From the NCBI GenBank assembly GCA_030430565.1, contig JAUIKS010000027.1, positions 62,001-126,000 on the forward strand: a stretch of 64,000 nucleotides of DNA, read 5' to 3'. A program made the translations under genes and the position numbers. Positions 27,701-35,644 of the stretch are shown here, piece by piece (the first letter of the stretch is position 1; each line of letters begins with the position of its first letter). The notes beneath the pieces are model-generated. The model worked only from the letters and a program-made list of their open reading frames with translations, ran no database searches and was not told the DNA's origin. The DNA is from Polyangia bacterium. GTDB lineage: Bacteria > Myxococcota_A > Polyangia > Nannocystales > Nannocystaceae.

Positions 27701-28229
27701 CACGCGCGGCGAGCCAGAGGCGGCCGCGACGCCCTACAAGAGCGCCTTCACCGTGTCCGCGCACGCGCGCTTTATGAGCTCCTACGTCGACGGCCTGGTC
27801 GGTCGCGACTTCGATCGCCTGTGGAGCATGACCTGCGGGCTGTGCTCCCGCGACACCGACGTGCGCTGGGGCGGCCGCGCGATCGCGGCGCTGCGCGCCT
27901 CCGACGAGGGCCGCCGCGTCGACGGGCTGCCGACGGCGCTCGCGCTCGGCGTGGGCGCGATGGTCGAGCGCGGCCTCGACGGGCCCGTGTTCGCGGGGCT
28001 CGACGCCGAGGGCTTCCACGCGCTGTGCGATCAGCTCGCCTCGCTCGACCTGCAGTTCCTCGTCGAGTACAAGCGGGCCGCGCGTGAGGTCGTGATGGTG
28101 TTTGAGCGGCGAGAGCGGGAGACGCTGACCCGGGCTGCCGGCTCGCTGCTCGCGGCGACGCGGGCGCTGCCCGGGGTCCTCGCGCGCTACTGTCGTCGCG
28201 TGGCGGAGTTGATCCCCGAACCCTCTTGA
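24741..28229 (+). CDS. IDO-like haem dioxygenase fused to FAD/NAD(P)H reductase and cytochrome b5 domains
   Basis: A 1162-residue multidomain enzyme. Residues about 30-395 resemble indoleamine 2,3-dioxygenase/PrnB: GGASSPVVHVLDAL (281-294), SIRDYVEERGDPSL (330-343) and a candidate proximal haem ligand His364 in GRHRLKVYGFL, then NQTNSGFTG. Residues about 414-830 are a cytochrome P450 reductase-type FAD/NADPH module without the FMN domain: RMYSIAS (592-598), GTASSF (635-640), AAGTGIAPFFGF and YVCGQTGF. Residues about 850-925 are a cytochrome b5 domain with HPGG (His890) and a second ligand among His914-His915. About 235 C-terminal residues are unassigned. Predicted role: self-sufficient oxidation of an indole or similar ring. 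Domain order is seen; substrate and electron path are inferred. Confidence 0.75.
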   Translation: MSRGSAAARGRGERERELAPARRVLLRSERVNAELGHENLGSLSTARGFLTLEAPRLELPPQYQPWRELAARLPALHRTLALRRAVDGLPTLTVGPDELPDRCLARAASLLGILAHAYGHLLPGPACPPPPALQRPWDQVSARLGRKATTLTYVDVILQNWRYRGAATGGPVRLDRVDLATPTVGTEAERVFYLAQVELLDRAAPLLAAVARAQEAVLADEVDVLRDILAELATLLRRVSNETFAQVDPNEHSDTHVDPVLWAKTVASLAIPLRAGVIGPGGASSPVVHVLDALFERHVYRSSVGHESMANRRGFPKHWQDFIRATGAVSIRDYVEERGDPSLAGLFNAAFYAYASDHGFLGRHRLKVYGFLDLAFKVGRNQTNSGFTGLYRERPWDMVDDELDRARKERMRGFPPITQRATVKRVTTRGDRDGAAFSHVVLDVADSGIRYEPGDRVGVLPENSPALVERTLQALQADGGVAVPLNREWREAVQLRAAVDESDPDEETLPLRQLLAWGRIRPVERPVAKGLYRLTRNRALHRIVEARAEDQWELWDVLELLSRSSFDTRRLWRAGPGEREYICRFVRPLPFRMYSIASAMRSGGSDEASELHLTVGRLRYRTQDTGVSRAATREGTASSFLSRFADAPEGARRPIALRVIHPPRFGLPREPARPIVMFAAGTGIAPFFGFLDARRGDRARDWLFYATRSRASFFQRERLERRVAAGGLEVRVAFSRDDVEARFDPAAGRFVFEAGARHRVAREIAKPENAAALRSLLRSPERGGAGAYVYVCGQTGFASSVMRSLKRLLRPEDPELDEPARAAAAEAALQRLVASGRYAQEIFSTYEGPQTEKERLIDASEVVLRNNPEDGYWMILSGLVYDMTEFAGLHPGGAKIIASYAGIDATQAYRKVEHHLNAEVDAMRGMYELGAVRRLDFGGLWGVTLGAKGLEFIALADVYRRWIRYLYRIVEMENALRNDLSLRARATTRGEPEAAATPYKSAFTVSAHARFMSSYVDGLVGRDFDRLWSMTCGLCSRDTDVRWGGRAIAALRASDEGRRVDGLPTALALGVGAMVERGLDGPVFAGLDAEGFHALCDQLASLDLQFLVEYKRAAREVVMVFERRERETLTRAAGSLLAATRALPGVLARYCRRVAELIPEPS

Positions 28230-28231
28230 TC

Positions 28232-28388
28232 AGCATCAGCCCGCGCGAGGGCGGCGCGCGCGTCGGTGAGCCGGCGGGGATCGAGCTCGCGGCCCTCGAG
28301 CAGCGACACCGCGCGCTCGAGGGGCTCACGCGCGCGCGGGGGTCGCCCGCGCTCGAGGTGCAGCAGGCCGAGCGCCGCGGCGCCACGG
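28232..28388 (-). pseudogene. Possible remnant of a TPR-kinase C-terminus
   Basis: On the minus strand one frame reads GAAALGLLHLERGRPPRA then a stop, and a +1 shift continues EPLERAVSLLEGRELDPRRL and on to TDARAALARAD. Joined, this resembles the last TPR of myxobacterial Ser/Thr kinases (ALEPLERALxLxE...DPxxLADxRxALA). One base change at about 28325 would explain the break. No kinase domain is nearby, so it would be a stray 3' fragment. The sequence is short and GC-rich, so chance similarity is possible. Confidence 0.3.
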
Positions 28389-28390
28389 TA

Positions 28391-29323
28391 TCACTGCCTT
28401 GGATCGGGCGCGCGGCGGCCGAGCAGGAAGTAGGTCTGCATCGTGCCCTTGCCCTTGACGCGGATCGTGCCGCGCGACTCGAACTCGTAGCCGTCCTTGA
28501 GCAGCTCGTAGGTCGCGTCGCTCACCTGGATCCGCCCCGGGGCGCCGTGCGACTCCATCCGGCTCGCGGTGTTGACGGTGTCGCCCCAGAGGTCGTAGGT
28601 GAACTTGTCGGTGCCGATCACCCCGGCGACCACCTGCCCGCTGTGGACCCCGACCCGCAGCACGACGCGGGTGTCGACCGGCAGCTCGATCTCGTTGACC
28701 TCGTCCAGCAGCTGGAGCGCGAACTCGGCGACCGCGTGGGCGTGGTCCTCGCGCTCGACCGGGACGCCGGCGACGATCATGTAGGCGTCACCGATCGTCT
28801 TGATCTTCTCGACGCCGAGCCGCTGCGCGAGCTTGTCGAAGGTCGAGAACAGGGTGTTGAGGACGCGCACGAGGTCGGTCGCGGGCAGGCGCGCCGCGAT
28901 GTGCGTGAAGCGGACGATGTCGGCGAACATCACCGTCACGCCGCGGTAGCTGTCGGCGATCGTGCTCTCGCCGGCCTTCATGCGCTCGGCGATCGGTCGC
29001 GGCAGCACGGAGTAGAGCAGCCGCTCCGAGCGCTCGCGCTCGCGCTGGACCTCGCGCGTCGCCTGCTCCGCGCGCGCGCGCAGCTCCTCGGCCTCGCGCG
29101 TCGCCTGCTGCGCGCGCGCGACCGCGTCCTCGAGCTCGGCCGAGGTCTGCGTAAGCAGCTTCGAAACGATCGCCTTCTCCCGCAGGATCCGGTCGTACTT
29201 AAACTCGACGCGGCTGACGCTCTTGCGGACTTTCTTGAGCAGCTTGCCGACGCGCTTTCGCTGCTTGTCGTCGGCGCAGCTGGCCAACGCGATCTGCTCG
29301 AGCTCGTCCAGCTCGTCGCTCAT
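28391..29323 (-). CDS. Class III adenylate cyclase with N-terminal coiled coil
   Basis: Residues about 35-105 form a charged coiled coil (runs of E, A, R, Q) and about 120-300 the cyclase homology domain. Catalytic residues are all present: metal-binding Asp135 (MFADIVRF) and Asp179 (GDAYM), adenine-selecting Lys175 (EKIKTIGD) and Asp244 (YDLWG), and transition-state residues Asn251 and Arg255 (TVNTASRM). This points to cAMP from ATP as a homodimer. There is no transmembrane segment. The start overlaps the stop of the upstream FIST gene (ATGA), so the FIST protein is a likely input partner. Confidence 0.9.
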   Translation of the reverse strand: MSDELDELEQIALASCADDKQRKRVGKLLKKVRKSVSRVEFKYDRILREKAIVSKLLTQTSAELEDAVARAQQATREAEELRARAEQATREVQRERERSERLLYSVLPRPIAERMKAGESTIADSYRGVTVMFADIVRFTHIAARLPATDLVRVLNTLFSTFDKLAQRLGVEKIKTIGDAYMIVAGVPVEREDHAHAVAEFALQLLDEVNEIELPVDTRVVLRVGVHSGQVVAGVIGTDKFTYDLWGDTVNTASRMESHGAPGRIQVSDATYELLKDGYEFESRGTIRVKGKGTMQTYFLLGRRAPDPRQ

Positions 29324-30441
29324 TCACGTTCCCGGAGCGTGATCAGCGAGAAGGTGTTGTTGTGGAAGTCCGTGCCCGAGCCGGTCAGCCGCCCGATCTC
29401 GCCGAAGCTGAAGAAGCCGACCGTGGGTCGCTCCCACAGCTCGTGCAGCGCCTCGATCTCGTCCTCGACCATCGGCCCGAGCGCGAGGTGGCGACCCTTG
29501 CACGAGGCGATCAGGACCGCGTCGGCGGCCGGCGCCTCGCGGCGCTTGAACTCCTGGACCTCGCCGATCGCGTGCTCGCTGATTTCGAAGCCCGGCGGGC
29601 TGGCGAAGCGCACGCGCGAGCCCTGGCGCACCGAGCCCGCGTAGACCAGCGCGCCGCGCTCGCGGTCGGTCATCATCGCCGTGCGGACGACCGCGGAGCC
29701 GTCGTCGCGGTAGACGAGCAGCGGCAGCTCGGTCTCCATCATGTTCTCGGTGTCGGTCGTGTGCAGGATCGTCTTGTAGACGTCGATCGCGGGCGCGCCG
29801 TCGAACTCGTAGACGAGGTTCCCCTCGGAGCGCGTGACGATCTTCGTCGCGCCGATCGGCTGCCACCCGCTGCTGGCGACGCCGCGCAGCTCGACCCGGT
29901 CCTGATCGAAGACCAGCGCGAGCGCGCCGTCGTGGCAGATCGAGCCGCCGAGGATCACCGAGGTGCGGTGGAGCGTGAGGTCGTCGCCCGCGAGGCCGCC
30001 GAAGATCGGCGCGTCGGCGGGCAGCGACTCGAGCGCGCCGCTGACGAGCTGCTCGCCGTCGGCGGTCAGCCCGGCGGAGAACACCAAGAGCCCCGGGCGC
30101 GCGCAGCTGCCCGCCGCGAAGCGCCCGAGCGCCTCGCCGACCTCGCGCGAGGGCTTGCCGGCGCCGTCGACCAGGCGCGCGTAGAAGCTGGCGCGGTCGA
30201 GCGCGAGCAGCAGCCCGACGATCGCGTCCTCGTAGACCGTGTCGTCCACGAACTCGCCGCTCGAGGTCGCGGCGACGAGCTCGATCCCGCGGGCCGCGAA
30301 CGCGCGCGAGAGTTCCTCGAGGTCGTGCGTGATCGCGACGAAGACGATCGCGAGCGTCGGCTTAAAGTCGCCTTCGAGCAGCTCCCCGAGCGCCTCCTCG
30401 AGCTCCTCGATCGAGTCCGCCTGCAACGCGCGCGCATCCAT
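29320..30441 (-). CDS. FIST-domain sensory protein
   Basis: A 373-residue soluble protein made of a FIST N-terminal domain (TLAIVFVAITHDLEEL, VAATSSGEFVDD, PIFGGLAGDDLTL and GGSICHDGALAL) and a FIST C-terminal domain (ASCKGRHLALGP, TVGFFSFGEIGRL, FHNNTFSLITL). FIST modules are found joined or adjacent to signal-transduction output domains and are thought to sense small ligands such as amino acids. Here the coding sequence ends in an ATGA overlap with an adenylate cyclase gene, matching that pattern in split form. No transmembrane segment is visible, so sensing is probably cytosolic. Confidence 0.88.
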   Translation of the reverse strand: MDARALQADSIEELEEALGELLEGDFKPTLAIVFVAITHDLEELSRAFAARGIELVAATSSGEFVDDTVYEDAIVGLLLALDRASFYARLVDGAGKPSREVGEALGRFAAGSCARPGLLVFSAGLTADGEQLVSGALESLPADAPIFGGLAGDDLTLHRTSVILGGSICHDGALALVFDQDRVELRGVASSGWQPIGATKIVTRSEGNLVYEFDGAPAIDVYKTILHTTDTENMMETELPLLVYRDDGSAVVRTAMMTDRERGALVYAGSVRQGSRVRFASPPGFEISEHAIGEVQEFKRREAPAADAVLIASCKGRHLALGPMVEDEIEALHELWERPTVGFFSFGEIGRLTGSGTDFHNNTFSLITLRERE

Positions 30442-30872
30442 AGTACATATCCCTTGAGCCAGGTTTTTCGCTTCGGCGCCTCGATTCTACTGCACGCGCG
30501 CGAGCGCGGCGCGTCGCGGACGGCACCACGTTTGAGCTCGCCGGCGCGCGGCCTGGCTGGAATCTCGGCGCCGCGCGGAGTCGTCGTCGCGGTCGCGCGC
30601 GCGAGCTCGTCGGCGCGCGGCCTCGCGGCGCCGGCGGCACGCGACGCGGACTCGCGCGTACGATCGCGTGATCTCGCCGGGGCCGGGCCTCGCGATCCGC
30701 GGCGAGCCGCGCTCGCCGTGCGGCGCGGCGCGGCGCGGCGCCGCGATCGTCCGCGCGAGTCCGCGTCGCGTGCCGCCGGCGGTGCGTCTGCGTCGCGCCG
30801 CGGTCGCGCGCGGCTCGTGCGCTTGAGCGTTCACACACGCGCGCGCTTTGCTGCGCGCGCGGCTTCGGGTGC
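30442..30872. other. GC-rich divergent intergenic region
   Basis: These 431 bases separate the divergent FIST and acyl-CoA dehydrogenase genes. The sequence is dominated by GCG/CGC tracts with no credible coding pattern. At 30838-30861 a perfect 9-bp stem, CGCGCGCGC with GCGCGCGCG around TTTGCT, ends 11 bases before the dehydrogenase ATG and would lie in its mRNA leader. No promoter could be assigned. Confidence 0.5.
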
Positions 30873-32042
<1,170 letters not shown>

Positions 32043-32061
32043 GCGGCCCCGCGTCGCCTGT

Positions 32062-33282
32062 CTACTCGAGCAGCCGCGTCAGCCCGCCGACCGCGGCGTC
32101 ATCGGGTTCACCGCGCAGCGGCGTGCCGGGCCACGTCGTGTTCGCGTAGAGCGTCACGCCGCGCGCCGACCACTCCTCCCAGTGCAGCACGCCGCCCGTG
32201 TAGGCGACGCGCTGCGCGTCGCGGGGCGCGTCAGGGAGCTCGGCCCAGGCGCCGTCGGTCAGCCAGAACAGACGGCCGGGCCCGCACGCGCCCCCGTGGC
32301 AGTAGAGGTAGGCCGCGTCGCCGTCGCCGACGAGCTGACCGCTGATCTGTCCGTCGCTAGGCTCATCGAGGATCGTCTGCAGGCGCCCGTCGGGGTGCAG
32401 GCGCTTGATCGTCAGGGAGTCGCGGTCGAAGGTCGTGACGACCATCGTCTCGCCGGTCCACGCCGCGCTCGATGGCCGCCACGGCGCGTCGCGCCAGGAC
32501 TCGCGAAACGGCCGCCGCGCACCGGTGCGCGCGTCGACGTCGAACACGCGAGCCGCCGGTCTCCGCTGAATACACGCGAGCGCGAGCCGTCCGCGCGAGG
32601 CCGTGATGTCGCCGTAGTCGTTGCAGAACCACGAGTCGAGCTTCACGGTCCGAAGCTCGCCGCCGCCCGCTGGGAGCCGGGCGAGCGCGTACTCCGGCGG
32701 CTGCTCGTCGAGTGGTTCCGAGTAGCCGAGGAAGGTAAACGCGAGCGCGTCTCCGACCGCGATCACCCGTGACACGGGCGCCGGGTACACGTACCACCCG
32801 TCGAGCTCGCCCAGCGTGGTCGCGGCGGCGTCGAGGGCCCGCGGGCTGGCGACGACGCGCGCGCGCTGCTCCGGGTACCTGTACTCGATCCAGACGACGC
32901 GATCATCGATGACGCTGACGGTGCCGCGCGCGATCGGGTCCTCGGTTTCGACGAGCCGGCGCTCGACCCCGTCTCGAGCGACGCGCAGCAGCGCCTCGCG
33001 GGTCGTGACCCAGAGGAAGTCCTCGTCGAAGACGACCGCGCTCGAGCGAACCACCGGCCGCTCGTCGCCCGCGCGCGCGTCGGCGATCTCGAGCACGGGC
33101 CGCGGGCGCAGGGGCGGGGGCTCGACGCTGGCCTCGCGCCCGGGGATGTCGGACTCCCAGTCGCCGGCGGGGAGCAGAAACTCCGGTCGCTCCACGAGCC
33201 CGCGACGGTCCGCGAGCGCGAGCGCGCCGACGCCGAGGGGCGTCGCGATCGCGGCGAGCAGTACGAGCCGGCGCGCCTTCAT
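32062..33282 (-). CDS. Exported beta-propeller-like protein
   Basis: The N-terminus MKARRLVLLAAIATPLGVGALALAD is an uncleaved or signal-type hydrophobic segment. The remaining 380 residues consist of repeated beta strands with W/D spacing (SAVVFDEDFLWVTTREALLR, SVIDDRVVWIEYRYPEQ, AAWTGETMVVTTFDRDS and GDAAYLYCHGG), like a six- or seven-bladed propeller of the TolB/Kelch sort. No catalytic motif is visible. The start overlaps the stop of the upstream gene in ATGA, and this is the last gene of the minus-strand GT2-methyltransferase group. Function unknown. Confidence 0.65.
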   Translation of the reverse strand: MKARRLVLLAAIATPLGVGALALADRRGLVERPEFLLPAGDWESDIPGREASVEPPPLRPRPVLEIADARAGDERPVVRSSAVVFDEDFLWVTTREALLRVARDGVERRLVETEDPIARGTVSVIDDRVVWIEYRYPEQRARVVASPRALDAAATTLGELDGWYVYPAPVSRVIAVGDALAFTFLGYSEPLDEQPPEYALARLPAGGGELRTVKLDSWFCNDYGDITASRGRLALACIQRRPAARVFDVDARTGARRPFRESWRDAPWRPSSAAWTGETMVVTTFDRDSLTIKRLHPDGRLQTILDEPSDGQISGQLVGDGDAAYLYCHGGACGPGRLFWLTDGAWAELPDAPRDAQRVAYTGGVLHWEEWSARGVTLYANTTWPGTPLRGEPDDAAVGGLTRLLE

Positions 33283-33746
33283 GCGTCGTTCGTCTCGTCG
33301 CTCGTCTTGTCGAGCCGCAGCTGCCCGCCGTCGTAGCAGATCGCGCTGAGGTGGCGCGTGTGATCACAGGGCAGGTGCACGCCGCGCTTGGTCCAGTAGT
33401 AGTTGCCCCAGCGGTCGCTGAGCGGCGCGTAGCGAATCCACGGGACGCGTCGCCTGTCGAGCAGGCGCTTGAGCGCGTACTCGTCGATCCGCGTGGGCCC
33501 GACGAGCTCGAGGCCCGCCGGCATGGGCGGCGGATCGTGGTCGAGCTTGAGCTTGATCGACCACACCTTGTCGTTTTGCAGCGTGATCTCGACGGCGCCC
33601 TCCATGGCGCTGGCGAGGTGCTCGCGGCCTGTGTACTCGTGGCGCGAGAGCGCGGGGAGGGCCGCGTGCAGCTCGCGCCACGGCATCCACATCCGGACGT
33701 CTCCGAACAGGCCGTGGAGGATGAAGTCCTCGATGTTGACGCGCAC
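33279..33746 (-). CDS. Uncharacterised small soluble protein
   Basis: The GTG start at 33746 avoids overlap with the methyltransferase gene and gives 155 residues beginning VRVNIEDFILHGLFGDVRMWM. It has a mixed alpha/beta pattern with KVWSIKLKLDHDPPP, PWIRYAPLSDRWGNYYWTKRGV and an HLSAICYDGG strand. No family was recognised, although the fold-like pattern recalls small SUKH/immunity-type proteins. It overlaps the next gene by four bases (ATGA) and so is translationally coupled to the propeller protein. Confidence 0.6.
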   Translation of the reverse strand: MRVNIEDFILHGLFGDVRMWMPWRELHAALPALSRHEYTGREHLASAMEGAVEITLQNDKVWSIKLKLDHDPPPMPAGLELVGPTRIDEYALKRLLDRRRVPWIRYAPLSDRWGNYYWTKRGVHLPCDHTRHLSAICYDGGQLRLDKTSDETNDA

Positions 33747-33778
33747 GCGGGTGATAGTAGCGGGCGAGCGCGGGGCGG

Positions 33779-34378
33779 TTAACCTGGCCGCTCGCACAGC
33801 ACCATCACCCACGGGAATACAAAGGGCGTCTCGAGCACGCGGAAGCGCGCGCCGACGAACTCGAGGAAGTCGGCGCGGCCCCAGTGGTTGACGTGCTCGG
33901 GGTCGTTGCCCCAGCGCCGGACGTTCTTGCCGCGCAGCAGGTTGAGGCCGCGGAAGAACGGCTCCCAGGGCACGCTGAGCAGCAGGTGGCGGGTCGCGAG
34001 CGCGTCGAGGATCGGCAGCATTTGCCCTGGCTCGGGGATGTGCTCGAGGACCTCGAGCATCATCACGAGCTCGAAGGTCTCGCCCAGATCCACGAGCGCG
34101 CGCGCGTCCTGGAGCTCGACGCGCGCGCGCGGGCCGAGCCGGGCGCGCGCGTCCTCGACCGCCTGCTCGGACAGGTCCACGCCGCGCAGCTCGGCCGTGA
34201 CGCCGCCCTCGACGAAGGCCTCGAGCATGTAGCCCTCGCCGCAGCCGACGTCGAGGATCGTGCGCGGCGCGATCGACCGCGCGAGGCGGACCGCGTGCCG
34301 CTTGAAGCGCGCGATCAGGGCCCGCTGGATCGGGTTCTTGCTCTCGTGCTTCTGCTTGTTGCCGTGGCGCGCGCTCAC
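33779..34378 (-). CDS. Class I SAM-dependent methyltransferase
   Basis: A 199-residue methyltransferase starting at a GTG that overlaps the GT2 stop (GTGA). Motif I is ILDVGCGEGYML, followed by LRGVDLSEQAVEDA (acidic ribose-binding loop), VELQDARAL, and FELVMMLEVLEHI. The C-terminal PEHVNHWGRADFLEFV is typical of methyltransferases in polysaccharide and lipid gene clusters. The coupling to a GT2 polyprenyl-phosphate glycosyltransferase suggests the acceptor is a lipid-linked sugar or glycan; that is inference. Confidence 0.85.
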   Translation of the reverse strand: MSARHGNKQKHESKNPIQRALIARFKRHAVRLARSIAPRTILDVGCGEGYMLEAFVEGGVTAELRGVDLSEQAVEDARARLGPRARVELQDARALVDLGETFELVMMLEVLEHIPEPGQMLPILDALATRHLLLSVPWEPFFRGLNLLRGKNVRRWGNDPEHVNHWGRADFLEFVGARFRVLETPFVFPWVMVLCERPG

Positions 34379-35448
34379 GCGAGGCCTCCGCGTTGTTGCT
34401 CGTCGCTCGGGCTGACGAGCGCGGCGCGTGCGGGCGAGGGCGCGAGCGCCGGCTGACCGCCCGCGCCCCGGATCTCGCGGATCGAGAACACCTCGTCGGG
34501 TCGGATGGTGGTGCGCACGAGCAGCTCGCCGAGCAGGCCGAGGCCCAGCATGATCATCGAGCCGAGGGTCAGCAGCACGCCGAGGGTCAGCAGCGGGCGC
34601 GTGCCGATCGGGACTTCGAACCACCACAGCACGGTCATGTAGGTGAGGATGCTGAGGCCGCTGACGCCGAACAGGAGCCCGGGGATGCCGAAGAAGTGCA
34701 GCGGGCGGGTCCGGTAGCGCGTGACGAGCAGGACGGTGAGCAGGTCGAGGAAGCCGTGCAGCAGGCGGCGGGCGCCGAACTTGCTGACGCCGTGCTGACG
34801 CGGCCTATGCTTGACGACCAGCTCCTCGACCCGAAAGCCGCGCTCGCTGGCGAGCACGGGCAAGAAGCGGTGCAGGCCGCCGTAGACGTTGAGCTCGCGG
34901 ATGCAGCCGATCCGGTAGGCCTTGAAGCCGCAGTTGAAGTCGCGCAGCGGCACGCCGCTGAGGCGGCGGACGACGAAGTTGAAGAACCGCGAGGGCAGCG
35001 TCTTGCCCAGGGGGTCGTGGCGCTTCTGCTTCCAGCCCGAGACCAGGTCGGCGCCGTCCTCGACGCGCGCGACGAACTCGGGGATGAACGCGGGGTCATC
35101 TTGCAGGTCGGCGTCGAGGGTCAGCACGATCTGCCCGCGCACGCGGTCGAAGGCGGCGGCGAGCGCCGGCGACTTGCCGAAGTTCTTGCGAAAGTGGATG
35201 ACCCAGACCCGTGGGTCGGCGTCGGCGAGCTCGTCGAGCAGCGCGCCCGAGCCGTCGCGGCTGCCGTCGTTGATGAACACCAGCTCGTAGGGGCGGCCCA
35301 TGCCCTCGAGCGTCTCCGTCAGCTGGCGGTACATCTCGGGCAGCGAGCCCACCTCGTCGTGGACCGGGAGCACGATCGAGAGCTCGGGCGCTACCGCGGG
35401 ATCGGGCGCGGCGGAGCTGGGGGGAGTCGGCGCGTTCGCGGGGCTCAT
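34375..35448 (-). CDS. GT2 glycosyltransferase, DPM1/ArnC-like, membrane bound
   Basis: The ATG at 35448 gives a 357-residue protein. The GT-A domain has LSIVLPVHDEVGSL, FINDGSRDGS and the metal-binding DADLQDDP, then RDFNCGFKAYR and a basic RPRQHGVSKFGARRLL segment typical of polyprenyl-phosphate glycosyltransferases. Two transmembrane helices follow (FFGIPGLLFGVSGLSILTYM and LLTLGVLLTLGSMIMLGLGL). Such enzymes load a sugar onto undecaprenyl phosphate for transfer across the membrane. It overlaps the methyltransferase gene by four bases and diverges from the sugar-nucleotide gene at 35645. Confidence 0.88.
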   Translation of the reverse strand: MSPANAPTPPSSAAPDPAVAPELSIVLPVHDEVGSLPEMYRQLTETLEGMGRPYELVFINDGSRDGSGALLDELADADPRVWVIHFRKNFGKSPALAAAFDRVRGQIVLTLDADLQDDPAFIPEFVARVEDGADLVSGWKQKRHDPLGKTLPSRFFNFVVRRLSGVPLRDFNCGFKAYRIGCIRELNVYGGLHRFLPVLASERGFRVEELVVKHRPRQHGVSKFGARRLLHGFLDLLTVLLVTRYRTRPLHFFGIPGLLFGVSGLSILTYMTVLWWFEVPIGTRPLLTLGVLLTLGSMIMLGLGLLGELLVRTTIRPDEVFSIREIRGAGGQPALAPSPARAALVSPSDEQQRGGLA

Positions 35449-35644
35449 GGAGGGAACGGGAGAGCGGGCGAAAGTGCGAGGAGTGTAGCGCGGCGGGCGC
35501 GAGCCCCCGCGATTCACGGCAGACGCTCGGTGTGGCGATAGTGCGGATTGTCACTCGATTTCGCGCGCGGTTCGGGGGCGCGGGCGGTCGCTCGACAGTC
35601 GGCCACCCGTGTGATTGGCTGGCAGTTCTAGACGACGCGCAGGC

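Noticed and set aside
28226-29644. Plus-strand open frame opposite the cyclase and FIST genes
   Set aside because: No family resemblance; both minus-strand genes have complete catalytic or domain motifs.
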